Shown here piece by piece: positions 26,115 through 35,398 of a stretch of 64,000 bases of DNA (the first letter of the stretch is position 1; each line of letters begins with the position of its first letter). The stretch covers positions 1-64,000 of the forward strand of contig NZ_RCVJ01000125.1 in the NCBI RefSeq assembly GCF_003667505.1. The letters run 5' to 3'. The DNA comes from Micromonospora sp. BL4. Lineage in GTDB: Bacteria; Actinomycetota; Actinomycetes; Mycobacteriales; Micromonosporaceae. The notes under the pieces were generated by a model. That model searched no databases. It saw only the letters and a list, made by a program, of their open reading frames with translations, and was not told where the DNA came from. A program made the position numbers and the translations under genes.

Positions 26115-27409
26115 CGGGTGTGCAGGAGGCCCGGCCGCGTGGAGCGCGCCGCTGGGCGATCGATCTGCGTCCGCTTCGCGTGCCGGCGTACCGGAGGGTG
26201 TGGTTCGGCAACAGCGTGGCGATGTTCGGCTTCCAGTTCACCGCGGTGGCCGTTCCGGTGGAGATGTTCGGGCTGACCAAGGGATCGTTCTGGGTCGGCC
26301 TGCTCGGTGTGGCGGGCTTCCTGCCGCTGCTGGTGTTCGGCCTGTGGGGCGGTGCGGTCGCCGATGCCCGGGACCGGCGTCGGGTGCTGCTCGGCGGCGG
26401 GGTGCTGCTCTGGGCGTCGACGGTGGCGCTGCTGGCGCACGCCCTGCTCGGGCTCGGTAGCCCGCTGCTCCTGCTGCTGCTCGTGGCGTTGCAGTCGACC
26501 GCCTTCGCGATCACCTCGCCGACCCGCAGCGCGATCCTGCCCCGGTTGGTCCCGGACGAGCTGGTGCCGGCCGCGAGCACGTTGAACTTCACCACCTTCA
26601 CCGCCACCTCGGTCTTCGGACCGCTCGCCGCCGGGCTGATCTTCGCGATCTGGCGCACCGACGTGGGACTGCCGATCGCGTACGCGGTGGACGCGGTGCT
26701 GTTCGGCGCCTCGTTCTGGGCGACCTGGCGGTTGCCGGCGATGCCGCCCGAACCGGACCCGGAGACCGAGAACGGCCCGCGTCGGGCCGGCCTGAGCAGC
26801 GTCATCGACGGGTTCCGCTACCTGGCCACCACGCCGGTGCTGCTGCTCTCGTTCGGGGTGGACCTGATCGCGATGATCCTGGCCATGCCCCGGGCGCTCT
26901 TCCCGGAGATCGCCACCGAGCGGTTCGGCAATCCCGCCGCGGTCGGCTGGCTCTACAGCGCCATCGCGATCGGCTCGATGATCGGCGGGCTCACCTCCGG
27001 CTGGATCGGCCGACTTCGCCGGCAGGGGCTCGGGCTGGTGCTGGCGGTGGTCGGCTGGGGGGTGGCGATCGCGGCGGCCGGCCTGGCCCGTCAGCTCTGG
27101 CTGATGATCGCCCTGCTGGCCGTGGCCGGTGCCGCCGACCTGGTCAGCTCGGTGCTGCGCCAGTCGATGCTGCTGATCTACGCGCCGGATCGGATGCGCG
27201 GCCGGTTGCAGGGGGTGAACACCGTCGTGGTGGCCGGCGGCCCGCGGTTGGGCGACCTGCGGGCCGGCACCATGGCCGCCGGATTCGGTGGCGGGGTGGC
27301 GTGGGTGGCCGGCGGAATCGCCTCGGCGGTCCTCGTCGTGGTGCTCGCGGCCGCCTTCCCGGCGCTGCTGCGCTACCGGGCGGCGGCGTCGAGCGGTGAC
27401 CGGAGCTGA
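26111..27409 (+). CDS. MFS permease coupled to pdxH
   Basis: The 432-residue protein has 12 membrane helices and the MFS loop [40 protein letters not shown] and [19 protein letters not shown] are typical of DHA3-like drug or siderophore exporters. It starts with a GTG that overlaps the pdxH stop codon as GTGA. The tight coupling to vitamin B6 synthesis is striking, but substrate cannot be deduced. A B6-vitamer role is possible, and simple genomic packing is equally possible. Confidence 0.88.
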   Translation: MTGVQEARPRGARRWAIDLRPLRVPAYRRVWFGNSVAMFGFQFTAVAVPVEMFGLTKGSFWVGLLGVAGFLPLLVFGLWGGAVADARDRRRVLLGGGVLLWASTVALLAHALLGLGSPLLLLLLVALQSTAFAITSPTRSAILPRLVPDELVPAASTLNFTTFTATSVFGPLAAGLIFAIWRTDVGLPIAYAVDAVLFGASFWATWRLPAMPPEPDPETENGPRRAGLSSVIDGFRYLATTPVLLLSFGVDLIAMILAMPRALFPEIATERFGNPAAVGWLYSAIAIGSMIGGLTSGWIGRLRRQGLGLVLAVVGWGVAIAAAGLARQLWLMIALLAVAGAADLVSSVLRQSMLLIYAPDRMRGRLQGVNTVVVAGGPRLGDLRAGTMAAGFGGGVAWVAGGIASAVLVVVLAAAFPALLRYRAAASSGDRS

Positions 27410-27427
27410 CCGGTTAGGGTCGCCGAC

Positions 27428-28357
27428 ATGGACAGCCCCGACCAGCGCCCCTTCTCCGGCGCCCAGTGGACCATCTCCGCCGCCGGCCACGAGGCCGTCA
27501 TCGTGGAGGTGGGCGGCGGGCTGCGGACGTACCGGCACGACGGTGTCGACCTGCTCGACGGGTACCGGGCCGACGAGGTGTGCCCCGGCTGCGCCGGACA
27601 GGTGCTGGCGCCGTGGCCGAACCGGATCCGCGACGGCCGCTACGCGTTCGGGGACCGGACGCACCAGCTCCCGCTGACCGAGCCGGAGCGGCACGTGGCC
27701 ATCCACGGGCTGGTCAACTGGGTGCCGTGGCAGCTGCTGGAGCAGTCGGCGGACGCGGTGACGGTCGGCTACGACCTGCCGCCGCAGCCCGGCTACCCGT
27801 GGCCGCTGCGGCTGCGCAGCCGGTGGAGCGTCGGCCCGGGCGGACTGCGCGCCGAGCACGAGGTGACCAACACCGGCGGTGCGGTGGCGCCGTTCGGCTT
27901 CTCCGTGCACCCGTACCTGCAACTGCCGGGTGTCGCGGTGGACGACCTGGTCATGCGGCTGCCGACGCGTACCCGGCTGCTGGTGGACGGGCGGCTGCTG
28001 CCGGTCGGCGCGACCCCGGTGGCGGGCACCGAGTACGACTGGACCAGCCCGCGCCGCATCGGCCGCGCCAAGCTGGACCTCTGCTTCGGCCAGGTGATCG
28101 CCGACGCCGACGGCGGCTCATCGGTGAGCCTGGCCGCGCCGGACGGCACGTCCGGTGTGCGCATCTGGGCGGATCAGGAGTTCGGTTGGTGGCAGGTGTT
28201 CACCGGGGACGCGCTCACCGGCGAACGGCATCGCCGCTCGGTGGCCATCGAGCCGATGACCTGCCCGCCGGACGCGTTCCGCTCGGGCAAGGACGTGCTC
28301 ACGCTCAAGCCGGGCACGACCTGGCGGGGCGCCTGGGGCATCCGCCTCGGGGCCTGA
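27428..28357 (+). CDS. Aldose 1-epimerase-like protein
   Basis: This 309-residue galactose-mutarotase-fold protein shows family motifs NRIRDGRYAFG, HGLVNWVPW with the active-site His, GFSVHPYLQLPG with a second His, and an acidic residue in the EPMTCPPDAF loop. It interconverts alpha and beta anomers of hexoses or removes phosphorylated sugar anomers. The ATG at 27428 is preceded by TAGGGT (27415-27420) at seven bases with no Shine-Dalgarno, so it is probably leaderless and has its own promoter despite the 18-base gap from the MFS gene. Confidence 0.88.
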   Translation: MDSPDQRPFSGAQWTISAAGHEAVIVEVGGGLRTYRHDGVDLLDGYRADEVCPGCAGQVLAPWPNRIRDGRYAFGDRTHQLPLTEPERHVAIHGLVNWVPWQLLEQSADAVTVGYDLPPQPGYPWPLRLRSRWSVGPGGLRAEHEVTNTGGAVAPFGFSVHPYLQLPGVAVDDLVMRLPTRTRLLVDGRLLPVGATPVAGTEYDWTSPRRIGRAKLDLCFGQVIADADGGSSVSLAAPDGTSGVRIWADQEFGWWQVFTGDALTGERHRRSVAIEPMTCPPDAFRSGKDVLTLKPGTTWRGAWGIRLGA

Positions 28358-28380
28358 GCCGGGCCGGCGGGGAGAGCGGG

Positions 28381-28983
28381 ATGGAGTTCGCCGAGGTCGT
28401 CCGGCGTCGACGGATGGTGCGCAACTACGACCCGGACCGCCCGGTCCCGCCCGACGTGGTGGACCGGCTGCTCGACCACGCGGTACGCGCCCCGTCGGCC
28501 GGGTTCGCGCAGGGCTGGGGCTTCCTCGTGCTGGAGGAGGCGGCCGACCGCGAGCGGTTCTGGGCCGCCACCACGCCTGACGGCGGCGGGCGGGAGCGGT
28601 GGCTGGCCGGGATGCGCCGGGCACCGCTGATCGTGGTGCCGCACGCCAACGAGTCGGCCTACCTCCAGCGGTACGCGGAGCCGGACAAGGGCTGGACGGA
28701 CCGGTCCACCGATCGCTGGCCGGTGCCCTACTGGTACGTGGACACCGGGTTCGCCGCGCTGCTGATGTTGCTCACCGCGGTGGACGAGGGGCTGGGGGCG
28801 TGTTTCTTCGGCATCCCGCCCCAGCGGCTGGCCGCTTACCGGGACGCGTTCGGCGTGCCGACCGACCACCGACCCGTCGGTGCCATCACAATCGGTTACC
28901 GCGCACCCGACCATAGGTCACTGTCGCTGCGCCGAGGTCGTCGTCCGGTGGACGAGGTGGTGCGGCGCGGCCGGTGGAGTTGA
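28381..28983 (+). CDS. Nitroreductase-family flavoprotein
   Basis: The 200-residue protein opens MEFAEVVRRRRMVRNYDPDRPVPPDVVDRLLDHAVRAPSAGFAQGW, the FMN-binding start of the nitroreductase fold, and continues with DTGFAALLMLLTAVDEGLGACFFG and PVGAITIGY. NAD(P)H-dependent reduction of nitro compounds, quinones or enones is likely, and an F420-linked relative cannot be excluded. GGGGAG upstream supports the ATG at 28381, 23 bases after the epimerase, so they are probably co-transcribed. Confidence 0.9.
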   Translation: MEFAEVVRRRRMVRNYDPDRPVPPDVVDRLLDHAVRAPSAGFAQGWGFLVLEEAADRERFWAATTPDGGGRERWLAGMRRAPLIVVPHANESAYLQRYAEPDKGWTDRSTDRWPVPYWYVDTGFAALLMLLTAVDEGLGACFFGIPPQRLAAYRDAFGVPTDHRPVGAITIGYRAPDHRSLSLRRGRRPVDEVVRRGRWS

Positions 28984-29171
28984 GTGCGCCGTCCCGTTCG
29001 TCCGGTTGGGGATCGGACGAGCGGTAGCGAAACTGACATCAGGGAGCAGAACGTGGTGTGCGCTGGGCGGCTAGGCTGGCACGCGTCATCGGTACCGCGC
29101 CGCGCGGTGCCCGCCGCGACCCGGCTCGGCGCCGCCGGTCGGCTCGGCCACGGGGAGGGGAGCGTGCCGTC

Positions 29172-29477
29172 GTGATCTTCAGAGCGGTCCGGGACGGGCG
29201 TCCCTATCCGGAGCACAATCTGACGCTCAAGCAGTGGGCGGAGATCCCGCCGCGACCCCTGCGCCTGGACCAGTTGATCACCACCAAGCGTGAGCTGGCG
29301 CTCGACAAGCTGCTCGCCGAGGATTCCACCTTCTACGGCGACCTCTTCCCGCACGTGGTGCAGTGGAACGGCGGTCTCTACCTGGAGGACGGCCTGCACC
29401 GGGCCCTGCGCGCCGCCCTGCAGCAGCGCAACCAGATCCACGCCCGGGTGCTGGTGCTCTCCGAACCGATCGAGTGA
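29172..29477 (+). CDS. Small conserved actinobacterial protein, unknown
   Basis: The 101-residue protein begins VIFRAVRDGRPYPEHNLTLKQW and has a distinctive core, RLDQLITTKRELALDKLLAEDSTFYGDLFPHVVQWNGGLYLEDGLHRALRAAL. I recognise this as a conserved actinomycete protein without a firm name. The LEDGLHRALRA segment resembles the DG-x-HR-x-x-A motif of ParB/sulfiredoxin-like folds, suggesting nucleotide or DNA binding, but that is a weak inference. GGGGAGGGGAG upstream supports the GTG at 29172. It is monocistronic or leads into the acyl-CoA dehydrogenase gene 44 bases on. Confidence 0.8.
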   Translation: MIFRAVRDGRPYPEHNLTLKQWAEIPPRPLRLDQLITTKRELALDKLLAEDSTFYGDLFPHVVQWNGGLYLEDGLHRALRAALQQRNQIHARVLVLSEPIE

Positions 29478-29521
29478 CGAGCCCTTCTTTCGCGCGCTGA
29501 GCCTTCGTTAGGGTGGCGTGC

Positions 29522-30685
29522 ATGACCGCTCCGCTGGACCTGCTCGACCTGGACCCGTCGCTCACCGAGGAGGAGCGGCAGATTCGCGACGTCGTACGCC
29601 AGCTCATCGACGACCGGGTACGCCCGCACGTCGCCGACTGGTACGAGGAGGGCCGGGTGCCGGCCCGCGAGCTGGCCCGGGAGTTCGGCAAGCTCGGGCT
29701 GCTCGGCATGCACCTGACCGGGTACGGCTGCGCCGGCGCCTCCGCGGTCGCGTACGGGCTGGCCTGCCAGGAGCTGGAGGCCGGCGACTCCGGCGTCCGC
29801 TCACTGGTCTCCGTGCAGGGCTCCCTGGCCATGTACGCCATCTGGCGCTACGGCAGCGAGGAGCAGAAGCAGCGCTGGTTGCCGTCGATGGCGACCGGTG
29901 AGGCGATCGGCTGCTTCGGCCTGACCGAGCCGGACCACGGCTCCGACCCGGCGTCGATGGCCACCCGGGCCCGCCGTAGCGGCGACGACTGGGTCCTCAC
30001 CGGCGGCAAGATGTGGATCACCAACGCGCCGATCGCCGATGTGGCGGTGATCTGGGCGCGCACCGACGAGGGCGTGCGGGGTTTCGTCGTACCCATGGAC
30101 ACGCCCGGTGTCACGGCCCGCGAGATCCGCCGCAAGATGTCGCTGCGCGCGTCGGTGACCGGCGAGATCGTGCTGGACGACGTCCGGCTTCCGGCGGACG
30201 CCCAACTGCCCGAGGCGGTCGGGCTCAAGGCCCCGCTGAGCTGCCTCACCGAAGCGCGGTACGGCATCGTCTGGGGCTCGGTCGGCGCCGCCCGGGACTG
30301 CCTGGAGACCGCGTTGACGTACGCCACCACCCGCACCCAGTTCGGTCGCCCGCTGGCCGGTTTCCAGCTCACCCAGGCGAAGCTCGCCGACATGGCCGTC
30401 GAGCTGGTGAAGGGCCAACTGCTCGCGCTGCACCTGGGCCGCCTCGCCGACGCCGGCCGGCTGCGACCCGAGCAGGTCAGCGTGGGCAAGTTGAACAACG
30501 TGCGGGAGGCCCTGGCCATCGCCCGGCAGTGCCGCACCATCCTCGGCGCCAACGGCGTCTCCGGGGAGTACCCGGTGATGCGGCACGCGAACAACCTGGA
30601 GAGCGTGCTGACGTACGAGGGCACCTCGGAGATCCACCAGCTCGTCGTCGGACAGCGGCTCACCGGGCTCTCCGCCTTCGCCTGA
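29522..30685 (+). CDS. gcdH: Glutaryl-CoA dehydrogenase-type acyl-CoA dehydrogenase
   Basis: The 387-residue flavoprotein follows human-type GCDH closely: GVRSLVSVQGSLAMYAI with Arg93 at the glutarate-binding position, GCFGLTEPDHGSDP, TGGKMWITNAPIADV, ARYGIVWGSVGAARDCL, and TYEGTSEIH with the catalytic Glu366. GCDH oxidises and decarboxylates glutaryl-CoA to crotonyl-CoA in lysine and tryptophan breakdown. The ATG at 29522 is preceded at seven bases by TAGGGT (29509-29514), so the mRNA is probably leaderless. The GCDH name rests on residue-pattern memory; a generic acyl-CoA dehydrogenase is the fallback. Confidence 0.85.
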   Translation: MTAPLDLLDLDPSLTEEERQIRDVVRQLIDDRVRPHVADWYEEGRVPARELAREFGKLGLLGMHLTGYGCAGASAVAYGLACQELEAGDSGVRSLVSVQGSLAMYAIWRYGSEEQKQRWLPSMATGEAIGCFGLTEPDHGSDPASMATRARRSGDDWVLTGGKMWITNAPIADVAVIWARTDEGVRGFVVPMDTPGVTAREIRRKMSLRASVTGEIVLDDVRLPADAQLPEAVGLKAPLSCLTEARYGIVWGSVGAARDCLETALTYATTRTQFGRPLAGFQLTQAKLADMAVELVKGQLLALHLGRLADAGRLRPEQVSVGKLNNVREALAIARQCRTILGANGVSGEYPVMRHANNLESVLTYEGTSEIHQLVVGQRLTGLSAFA

Positions 30686-30784
30686 CCTGCCCGTTTATGC
30701 TTTCCGGCCGCTCGACGCGCGGCTGTCGTACGGGGGCCGTACCGTCAATGACAGACGACGTGTCTGACGAGGACGGTGAGCGTG

Positions 30785-31573
30785 ATGGTCCGCGACGCTG
30801 GCATCAACGAGCCCACGAGGGAGTTCCCCGGTTATCCGACCGGCGACGATCTCAAGGAGCGGTCGGCAGCCACACCGGAGCCCACGGCCGACACGCCGGG
30901 CGGCTCGGGCGGCCCCACGACCGGTGGCGCCGGTGGGCCGGCCCGTGGCCTGCTCGTGCTGCTCGGCGCCGCCGCGCTGGCCGTGGTGGTGCTGCTCGGC
31001 GTGCAGGCGACCGGCATCCTGCCGGACTTCCGCAACCCCTTCGCCAAGGAGCAGACCGACCGCAGCCAGCCGCCGCTGCTGAAGTCGATTCAGGACCTCA
31101 GCCGCTACGTGGCCGCCGAGGGCAACTTCCAGGTCGTGGTCGACACCCAGAACGACCGGCGCAACGTTCCGGACTTCCTGCTCAACGAACGCACCCTGTT
31201 CGTCGGGGCGGGCAGCGTCGAGGCGTACGTCGACTTCGGCAAGATCGGTGAGGGCGCCGTCGTCGAGTCCGCCGACGGCACCTCGGTCGAGATCAAGCTG
31301 CCCGCGCCGCAGCTCGGCCAGACCAACCTCGACCTGGAGAAGAGCTACGTCTTCGCCGAGCAGCGCGGTCTGCTCAACCGGCTCGGTGACCTGGTCGGCA
31401 ACGACCCCAACCGGCAGCAGCAGGTCTACCAGCTCGCCGAGGAACGGATCACCGCCGCCGCCCGGGACAGCGGGCTCTCCGCCCGGGCCGAGGAGAACAC
31501 CCGCAAGATGCTGGAGGGGCTGCTGCGCTCCCTCGGCTACACGCAGGTCACCGTCACCTACACGGCTCCCTGA
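30785..31573 (+). CDS. DUF4230 membrane-anchored protein
   Basis: The 262-residue protein has a disordered Gly/Thr/Pro-rich N-terminus, one membrane helix (about 55-77) and an outside domain of DUF4230 type: LLKSIQDLSRYVAAEGNFQVVVD, then GAGSVEAYVDFGKI, EIKLPAPQLGQTNLDLEKSYVF and a helical C-terminus. The function is unknown. The fold resembles SPFH/band-7-like membrane proteins. The start is taken as ATG 30785; GTG at 30776 would add three residues. A strong terminator follows. Confidence 0.82.
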   Translation: MVRDAGINEPTREFPGYPTGDDLKERSAATPEPTADTPGGSGGPTTGGAGGPARGLLVLLGAAALAVVVLLGVQATGILPDFRNPFAKEQTDRSQPPLLKSIQDLSRYVAAEGNFQVVVDTQNDRRNVPDFLLNERTLFVGAGSVEAYVDFGKIGEGAVVESADGTSVEIKLPAPQLGQTNLDLEKSYVFAEQRGLLNRLGDLVGNDPNRQQQVYQLAEERITAAARDSGLSARAEENTRKMLEGLLRSLGYTQVTVTYTAP

Positions 31574-31593
31574 CCCGCGTACCCCCGCACGCC

Positions 31594-31631
31594 GAAGCGC
31601 CCGCCCCGACAACCGTCGGGGCGGGCGCTTC
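31594..31631. terminator. Perfect 17-bp terminator
   Basis: GAAGCGCCCGCCCCGAC (31594-31610) pairs perfectly with 31615-31631 around a four-base AACC loop, 20 bases after the DUF4230 stop. The tetraloop and GC-rich stem make it one of the strongest terminator candidates in the window. Confidence 0.85.
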
Positions 31632-31712
31632 CGTCCGAAACCCGCCGCACCGCCTTGCGCTCCGTTCCCACGCAAGATCCGTGGACCTTCAGGGACGTTG
31701 GTGCCTCCGCGG

Positions 31713-31751
31713 GCGTGCGGCAGCAGAATCCCTGACGTTGCTGCCGCACGC
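31713..31751. terminator. 13-bp inverted repeat downstream of the PspC gene
   Basis: GCGTGCGGCAGCA (31713-31725) pairs perfectly with TGCTGCCGCACGC (31739-31751). A related pair AGGGACGTTG / CCTGACGTTG lies around and in the loop. It ends 25 bases beyond the PspC stop on the minus strand and faces the 31594-31631 terminator, giving each convergent gene its own hairpin. Confidence 0.6.
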
Positions 31752-31776
31752 CGCGCGGTTTCCCGCAGGGGAAGGG

Positions 31777-31986
31777 TCAGTGTGCGGTGGAGGCGAGGTA
31801 GCGGTCCTCGTTCGGCATGAGGAGCCAGAGGACCAGGTAGACGATCACCTGGGTGCCGGGCAGCAGCAGCGACAGCAGGAACAGCAGCCGGACCATCCCG
31901 GCGGACATGCCGAACCGCTGACCGAGGCCGGCGCAGACACCGGCGATCATGCGCCCCTGGCGGGGCCGAACCAGTTTGCGACTCAT
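31777..31986 (-). CDS. PspC-domain membrane protein
   Basis: The 69-residue protein consists of a PspC domain alone: KLVRPRQGRMIAGVCAGLGQRFGMSAGMVRLLFLLSLLLPGTQVIVYLVLWLLMP, with a re-entrant and a transmembrane helix and the GVCAGLG signature. PspC proteins take part in envelope-stress sensing. GGGAG upstream of the ATG at 31986 and the family-typical length support this start; the longer frame upstream is noise. Confidence 0.9.
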   Translation of the reverse strand: MSRKLVRPRQGRMIAGVCAGLGQRFGMSAGMVRLLFLLSLLLPGTQVIVYLVLWLLMPNEDRYLASTAH

Positions 31987-32380
31987 CGTCGTACTCCCAC
32001 TCTGCGGCGGTACGCCGCGTCTGCAATCCACGGTAGAAAGGGACGGCCACCTCTCCCTCGGTCCAGAGGAGGATCGACAACCCGTGGACCCGTAGGTACT
32101 TACCCGTGCGGCCCCACTCCGACGCCTCCTGGAAAGCACGCCGACGCGGACGCCAGCGTGGGAGCGCGGCGGGGCAGGTGGCGCGGAGGTGGCGGGTAGG
32201 TGTCCACGTCCCGGTGGCCGGGTAGGGCCTGAACTGGACGGGTAGGCTGGCTGGTCGGGCACCCACACCCCGGGTGACCGGCGGCCACCCGACCGGGCGG
32301 CCACGAGCGGGGCCGCCGGATCAGGTGGCCACGACCGGGCCGGATCCCGCACCACGGGACGACGGCGAGGAAGCGCAGCC
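31987..32380. other. Gene-free region between PspC and serine dehydratase
   Basis: About 390 bases with no convincing gene. The first 100 bases carry the PspC promoter and an A/T-richer patch (around 32075-32105). The rest is GC- and G-rich with repeated GGGTAGG and CGGCCAC words near 32180-32330 that could fold, but no riboswitch pattern I know is visible. GAGGAA just before 32381 is the sdaA ribosome-binding site. Confidence 0.45.
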
Positions 32381-33751
32381 ATGATCAGTGTTTTCGACCT
32401 CTTCAGTGTCGGCATCGGGCCGTCCAGCTCGCACACGGTGGGCCCGATGCGGGCCGCGCGTACCTTCGTGGCCGGGCTCAAGGCCGACGGGCTGCTCGCC
32501 GACACCGCGCGGGTGCAGGCCGAACTGTTCGGCTCGCTCGGCGCCACCGGGCACGGCCACGGCAGCGACCGGGCGGTGCTGCTCGGGCTGGCCGGCGAGG
32601 CGCCGGAGACGGTCGACACGGACACCGTCGGCCCCCGGGTCGAGCGGATCCGGGCGGAGCGGCGGATCAGCCTGCTGGACGCGCACGAGATCGACTTCGA
32701 CCCGGACCGGGACCTGACGCTGCACCGCCGTCGGTCGCTGCCGTACCACCCGAACGGGATGACCTTCGCGGCGTACGACCGGACCGGGGCTGAGGTGCGC
32801 ACCCGCACCTACTACTCGGTCGGTGGCGGCTTCGTGGTGGACGAGGCGGCGGCCGGCGCGGACCGGATCAAGCCGGACGGCACGCGGGTCCGGTACCCCT
32901 TCCTGACCGGGGCGCAGCTGCTGGAGGTGACCACCGCCACCGGCCTCTCGATCAGCGAGGTGATGCTGGCCAACGAGCTCTCCTGGCGCAGCGAGGCGGA
33001 GATCCGGGCCGGCCTGCTGGAGATCTGGCGCGTGATGCGGGAGTGCGTGGAGCGCGGCTGTGAGCGGGACGGCGTACTCCCGGGTGGGTTGAAGGTCCGG
33101 CGGCGCGCGGCGGAGCTGCGGCGCAGCCTGGAGGCGGACACGGCGACCACCGATCCGCTGCGCGCGATGGACTGGGTGACGCTGTTCGCCCTGGCGGTGA
33201 ACGAGGAGAACGCGGCCGGCGGCCGGGTGGTCACCGCGCCGACGAACGGCGCGGCGGGGATCATCCCGGCGGTGCTGCACTACTACACCCGGTTCATCGA
33301 GAACGCCGATGACGACGGCGTGGTGCGGTTCCTGCTGGCGGCCGGCGCGATCGGCGTGCTGTTCAAGGAGAACGCCTCGATCTCCGGCGCGGAGGTGGGC
33401 TGCCAGGGTGAGGTGGGTTCGGCCTGTTCGATGGCCGCGGCGGGGCTCGCCGAGGCGCTCGGCGGCACCCCGGAGCAGGTGGAGAACGCCGCCGAGATCG
33501 GAATGGAGCACAACCTCGGGTTGACCTGCGACCCGGTGGGTGGCCTGGTGCAGATCCCCTGCATCGAGCGGAACGCGGTGGCTAGCATCAAGGCGATCAC
33601 GGCCTCCCGGCTGGCGCTGCGCGGCGACGGTGTGCACAAGGTGTCGCTGGACAAGGTCATCAAGACGATGCGGGAGACGGGCGCCGACATGAAGGTCAAG
33701 TACAAGGAGACGGCGCGGGGCGGTCTGGCCGTCAACGTGATCGAGTGCTGA
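32381..33751 (+). CDS. sdaA: L-serine dehydratase, single-chain iron-sulfur type
   Basis: The 456-residue enzyme starts [26 protein letters not shown], the family signature. Cys341, Cys383 and Cys394 have the spacing (42 and 11) known for the [4Fe-4S] ligands. The chain ends in Cys456, matching the tail-in-mouth C-terminal cysteine described for Legionella SdaA. It deaminates L-serine to pyruvate and ammonia. GAGGAA precedes the ATG. It is the opposite step to the serine synthesis gene serC at 22702. The wall-polymer cluster that follows after 71 bases seems to be a separate unit. Confidence 0.94.
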   Translation: MISVFDLFSVGIGPSSSHTVGPMRAARTFVAGLKADGLLADTARVQAELFGSLGATGHGHGSDRAVLLGLAGEAPETVDTDTVGPRVERIRAERRISLLDAHEIDFDPDRDLTLHRRRSLPYHPNGMTFAAYDRTGAEVRTRTYYSVGGGFVVDEAAAGADRIKPDGTRVRYPFLTGAQLLEVTTATGLSISEVMLANELSWRSEAEIRAGLLEIWRVMRECVERGCERDGVLPGGLKVRRRAAELRRSLEADTATTDPLRAMDWVTLFALAVNEENAAGGRVVTAPTNGAAGIIPAVLHYYTRFIENADDDGVVRFLLAAGAIGVLFKENASISGAEVGCQGEVGSACSMAAAGLAEALGGTPEQVENAAEIGMEHNLGLTCDPVGGLVQIPCIERNAVASIKAITASRLALRGDGVHKVSLDKVIKTMRETGADMKVKYKETARGGLAVNVIEC

Positions 33752-33822
33752 GTCCGGCCGATTCGGGGCATTCGTTCACCGACTGCTAACCTGTCGTCCG
33801 TTTCAGGAGGCGGGAGGCAGCG

Positions 33823-34650
33823 GTGACCTCTGGCGTCGCGGCGTTGTGGTCGCACCGCAACTCGCTGCGCATCCTGGTCAGACGGGACCTGGCGGTCAAG
33901 TACCAGCAGTCGGTGCTGGGTTACCTGTGGTCGTTGATCGAGCCGCTCGGCATGGGCGCCATCTACTGGTTCGTCTTCGGCGTGCTCTACTCGCGGGACA
34001 CCGGGCGGCACCTCGGCGAGGCGGCCGGGTCGTATCCGCTGTTCCTGATCACGGGGATCTTCGCCTGGATGTGGACCAGTTCGGCGTTGAGTGAGGCGAC
34101 CAACGCGCTGACCGGCCAGTCCCGGCTGATCACCACGATGAACGTGCCGCGTCAGGTCTTCCCGATCGGCCGGGTCACCGGCCGGTTCGCCGAGTACGCG
34201 GCCGGCCTGCCGATCCTGATCGCCATCGCGGTGATCTACGCGGCGCACGGCCGGATCCATCCCGGCTGGTCGCTGCTCTCCCTGCCGCTCGCGGTCGCCG
34301 TCCAGGCGGTGCTGCTGACCGGCCTGGCCCTGCTGCTGTCCGCGTGGAACGTGCTGATGCGTGACGTGGAGCGGTTCATGCGGCTGATCATCCGGGTGCT
34401 CTTCTACGCCACTCCGATCATCTACCCGCTCAGCCTGGTCCAGGAATCCGGGCTGCCGGGCTGGCTGAAGGTGGCGTACGAGCTGAACCCGCTGGTCGGG
34501 ATCTTCCAACTGCACCACGCGATCTGGTACCCGGACGAGTTTCCGGGCATCCGGCTCCTCGTGACCACGGTCGTGGGCAGCGTGCTGGTGCTGGCCGCCG
34601 GCTGGTGGTCGTTCCGCCGGTTGGAACCCGCCGTGCTCAAGGAACTCTGA
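33823..34650 (+). CDS. ABC-2 polysaccharide/teichoic acid export permease (TagG/Wzm-like)
   Basis: The 275-residue integral membrane protein has about six helices. SLRILVRRDLAVKYQQSVLGYLWSLIEPL at the N-terminus is the ABC-2 polysaccharide exporter signature, and FYATPIIYPLSLV with YELNPLVGIFQLHH near the end is also typical. It forms the pore that flips lipid-linked polymers across the membrane. The GTG at 33823 has GGGAGG upstream. The ATPase gene begins one base after its stop, so the two are one unit. Confidence 0.92.
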   Translation: MTSGVAALWSHRNSLRILVRRDLAVKYQQSVLGYLWSLIEPLGMGAIYWFVFGVLYSRDTGRHLGEAAGSYPLFLITGIFAWMWTSSALSEATNALTGQSRLITTMNVPRQVFPIGRVTGRFAEYAAGLPILIAIAVIYAAHGRIHPGWSLLSLPLAVAVQAVLLTGLALLLSAWNVLMRDVERFMRLIIRVLFYATPIIYPLSLVQESGLPGWLKVAYELNPLVGIFQLHHAIWYPDEFPGIRLLVTTVVGSVLVLAAGWWSFRRLEPAVLKEL

Positions 34651-34651
34651 C

Positions 34652-35398
34652 ATGGCCGCGCCGATCATCGAGGCGGACGGCCTGGGCATCCGGTTCGTCC
34701 GCAACCGCCGCCGGCAACTGCGGCTGCGGGAGTTGTTCATCCACCGGGGCGGGCGGGGTGCCCTGCCCGGCCAGTTCTGGCCGTTGCGCGACGTGTCGTT
34801 CACCGTCGAGCCGGGCGAGACGGTCGGGGTGATCGGCCGGAACGGCACCGGCAAGAGCACCCTGCTGCGGTTGATCGCCGGAGTGCTCATTCCGGACGAG
34901 GGCAGCATCCGGGTGCACGGGGCGGTGGCCCCGCTGCTGGAGCTCTCCGCCGGTTTCTCCAACGACCTGACCGGGCGGGAGAACCTGCACCTGGTCGGTG
35001 GGCTGCACGGGCTGTCGACGGGCTATCTGAAGCGGCACTTCGACGAGATCGTCGAGTTCGCCGGTGAGCAGGTGGAACGGGCCATCGACACGTCGGTGCG
35101 GCACTACTCGTCGGGGATGAAGGTGCGGCTCGGCTTCGCGATCATCTCGCACCTGCCGCACCCGATCCTGCTGATGGACGAGGTGACCGCGGTCGGGGAC
35201 GCGGAGTTCCGCAAGAAGTGTTACGCGACGATTGATCGTCTGCTCGGGGAGGGGCGCACCTTGGTGCTGGTGTCACACAACGAAAAGGACCTGACCCGGT
35301 TCTGCCGTCGGGGGATGTACCTCGACGCGGGCCGGTTGATGCTCGACGGCACCATCGCCGAGGCGCTCGACGCGTACCACGCCGCGGTCCCGCGGTGA
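34652..35398 (+). CDS. ABC polysaccharide/teichoic acid export ATPase (TagH/Wzt-like)
   Basis: This 248-residue nucleotide-binding subunit has Walker A GRNGTGKST (62-70), signature SSGMK (153-157) and Walker B ILLMDE (172-177), plus a long loop of basic residues before the Walker A region. These are TagH/Wzt traits. It lacks the C-terminal carbohydrate-binding domain of O-antigen Wzt, so a TagH-like role without terminal sugar recognition fits. It works with the permease encoded one base upstream. Its stop overlaps the next start as GTGA. Confidence 0.93.
   Translation: MAAPIIEADGLGIRFVRNRRRQLRLRELFIHRGGRGALPGQFWPLRDVSFTVEPGETVGVIGRNGTGKSTLLRLIAGVLIPDEGSIRVHGAVAPLLELSAGFSNDLTGRENLHLVGGLHGLSTGYLKRHFDEIVEFAGEQVERAIDTSVRHYSSGMKVRLGFAIISHLPHPILLMDEVTAVGDAEFRKKCYATIDRLLGEGRTLVLVSHNEKDLTRFCRRGMYLDAGRLMLDGTIAEALDAYHAAVPR

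Noticed and set aside
31987..32380. A possible riboswitch upstream of serine dehydratase.
   Set aside because: The region is G-rich and could fold, but no conserved glycine, serine-related or other riboswitch core was recognisable by eye.
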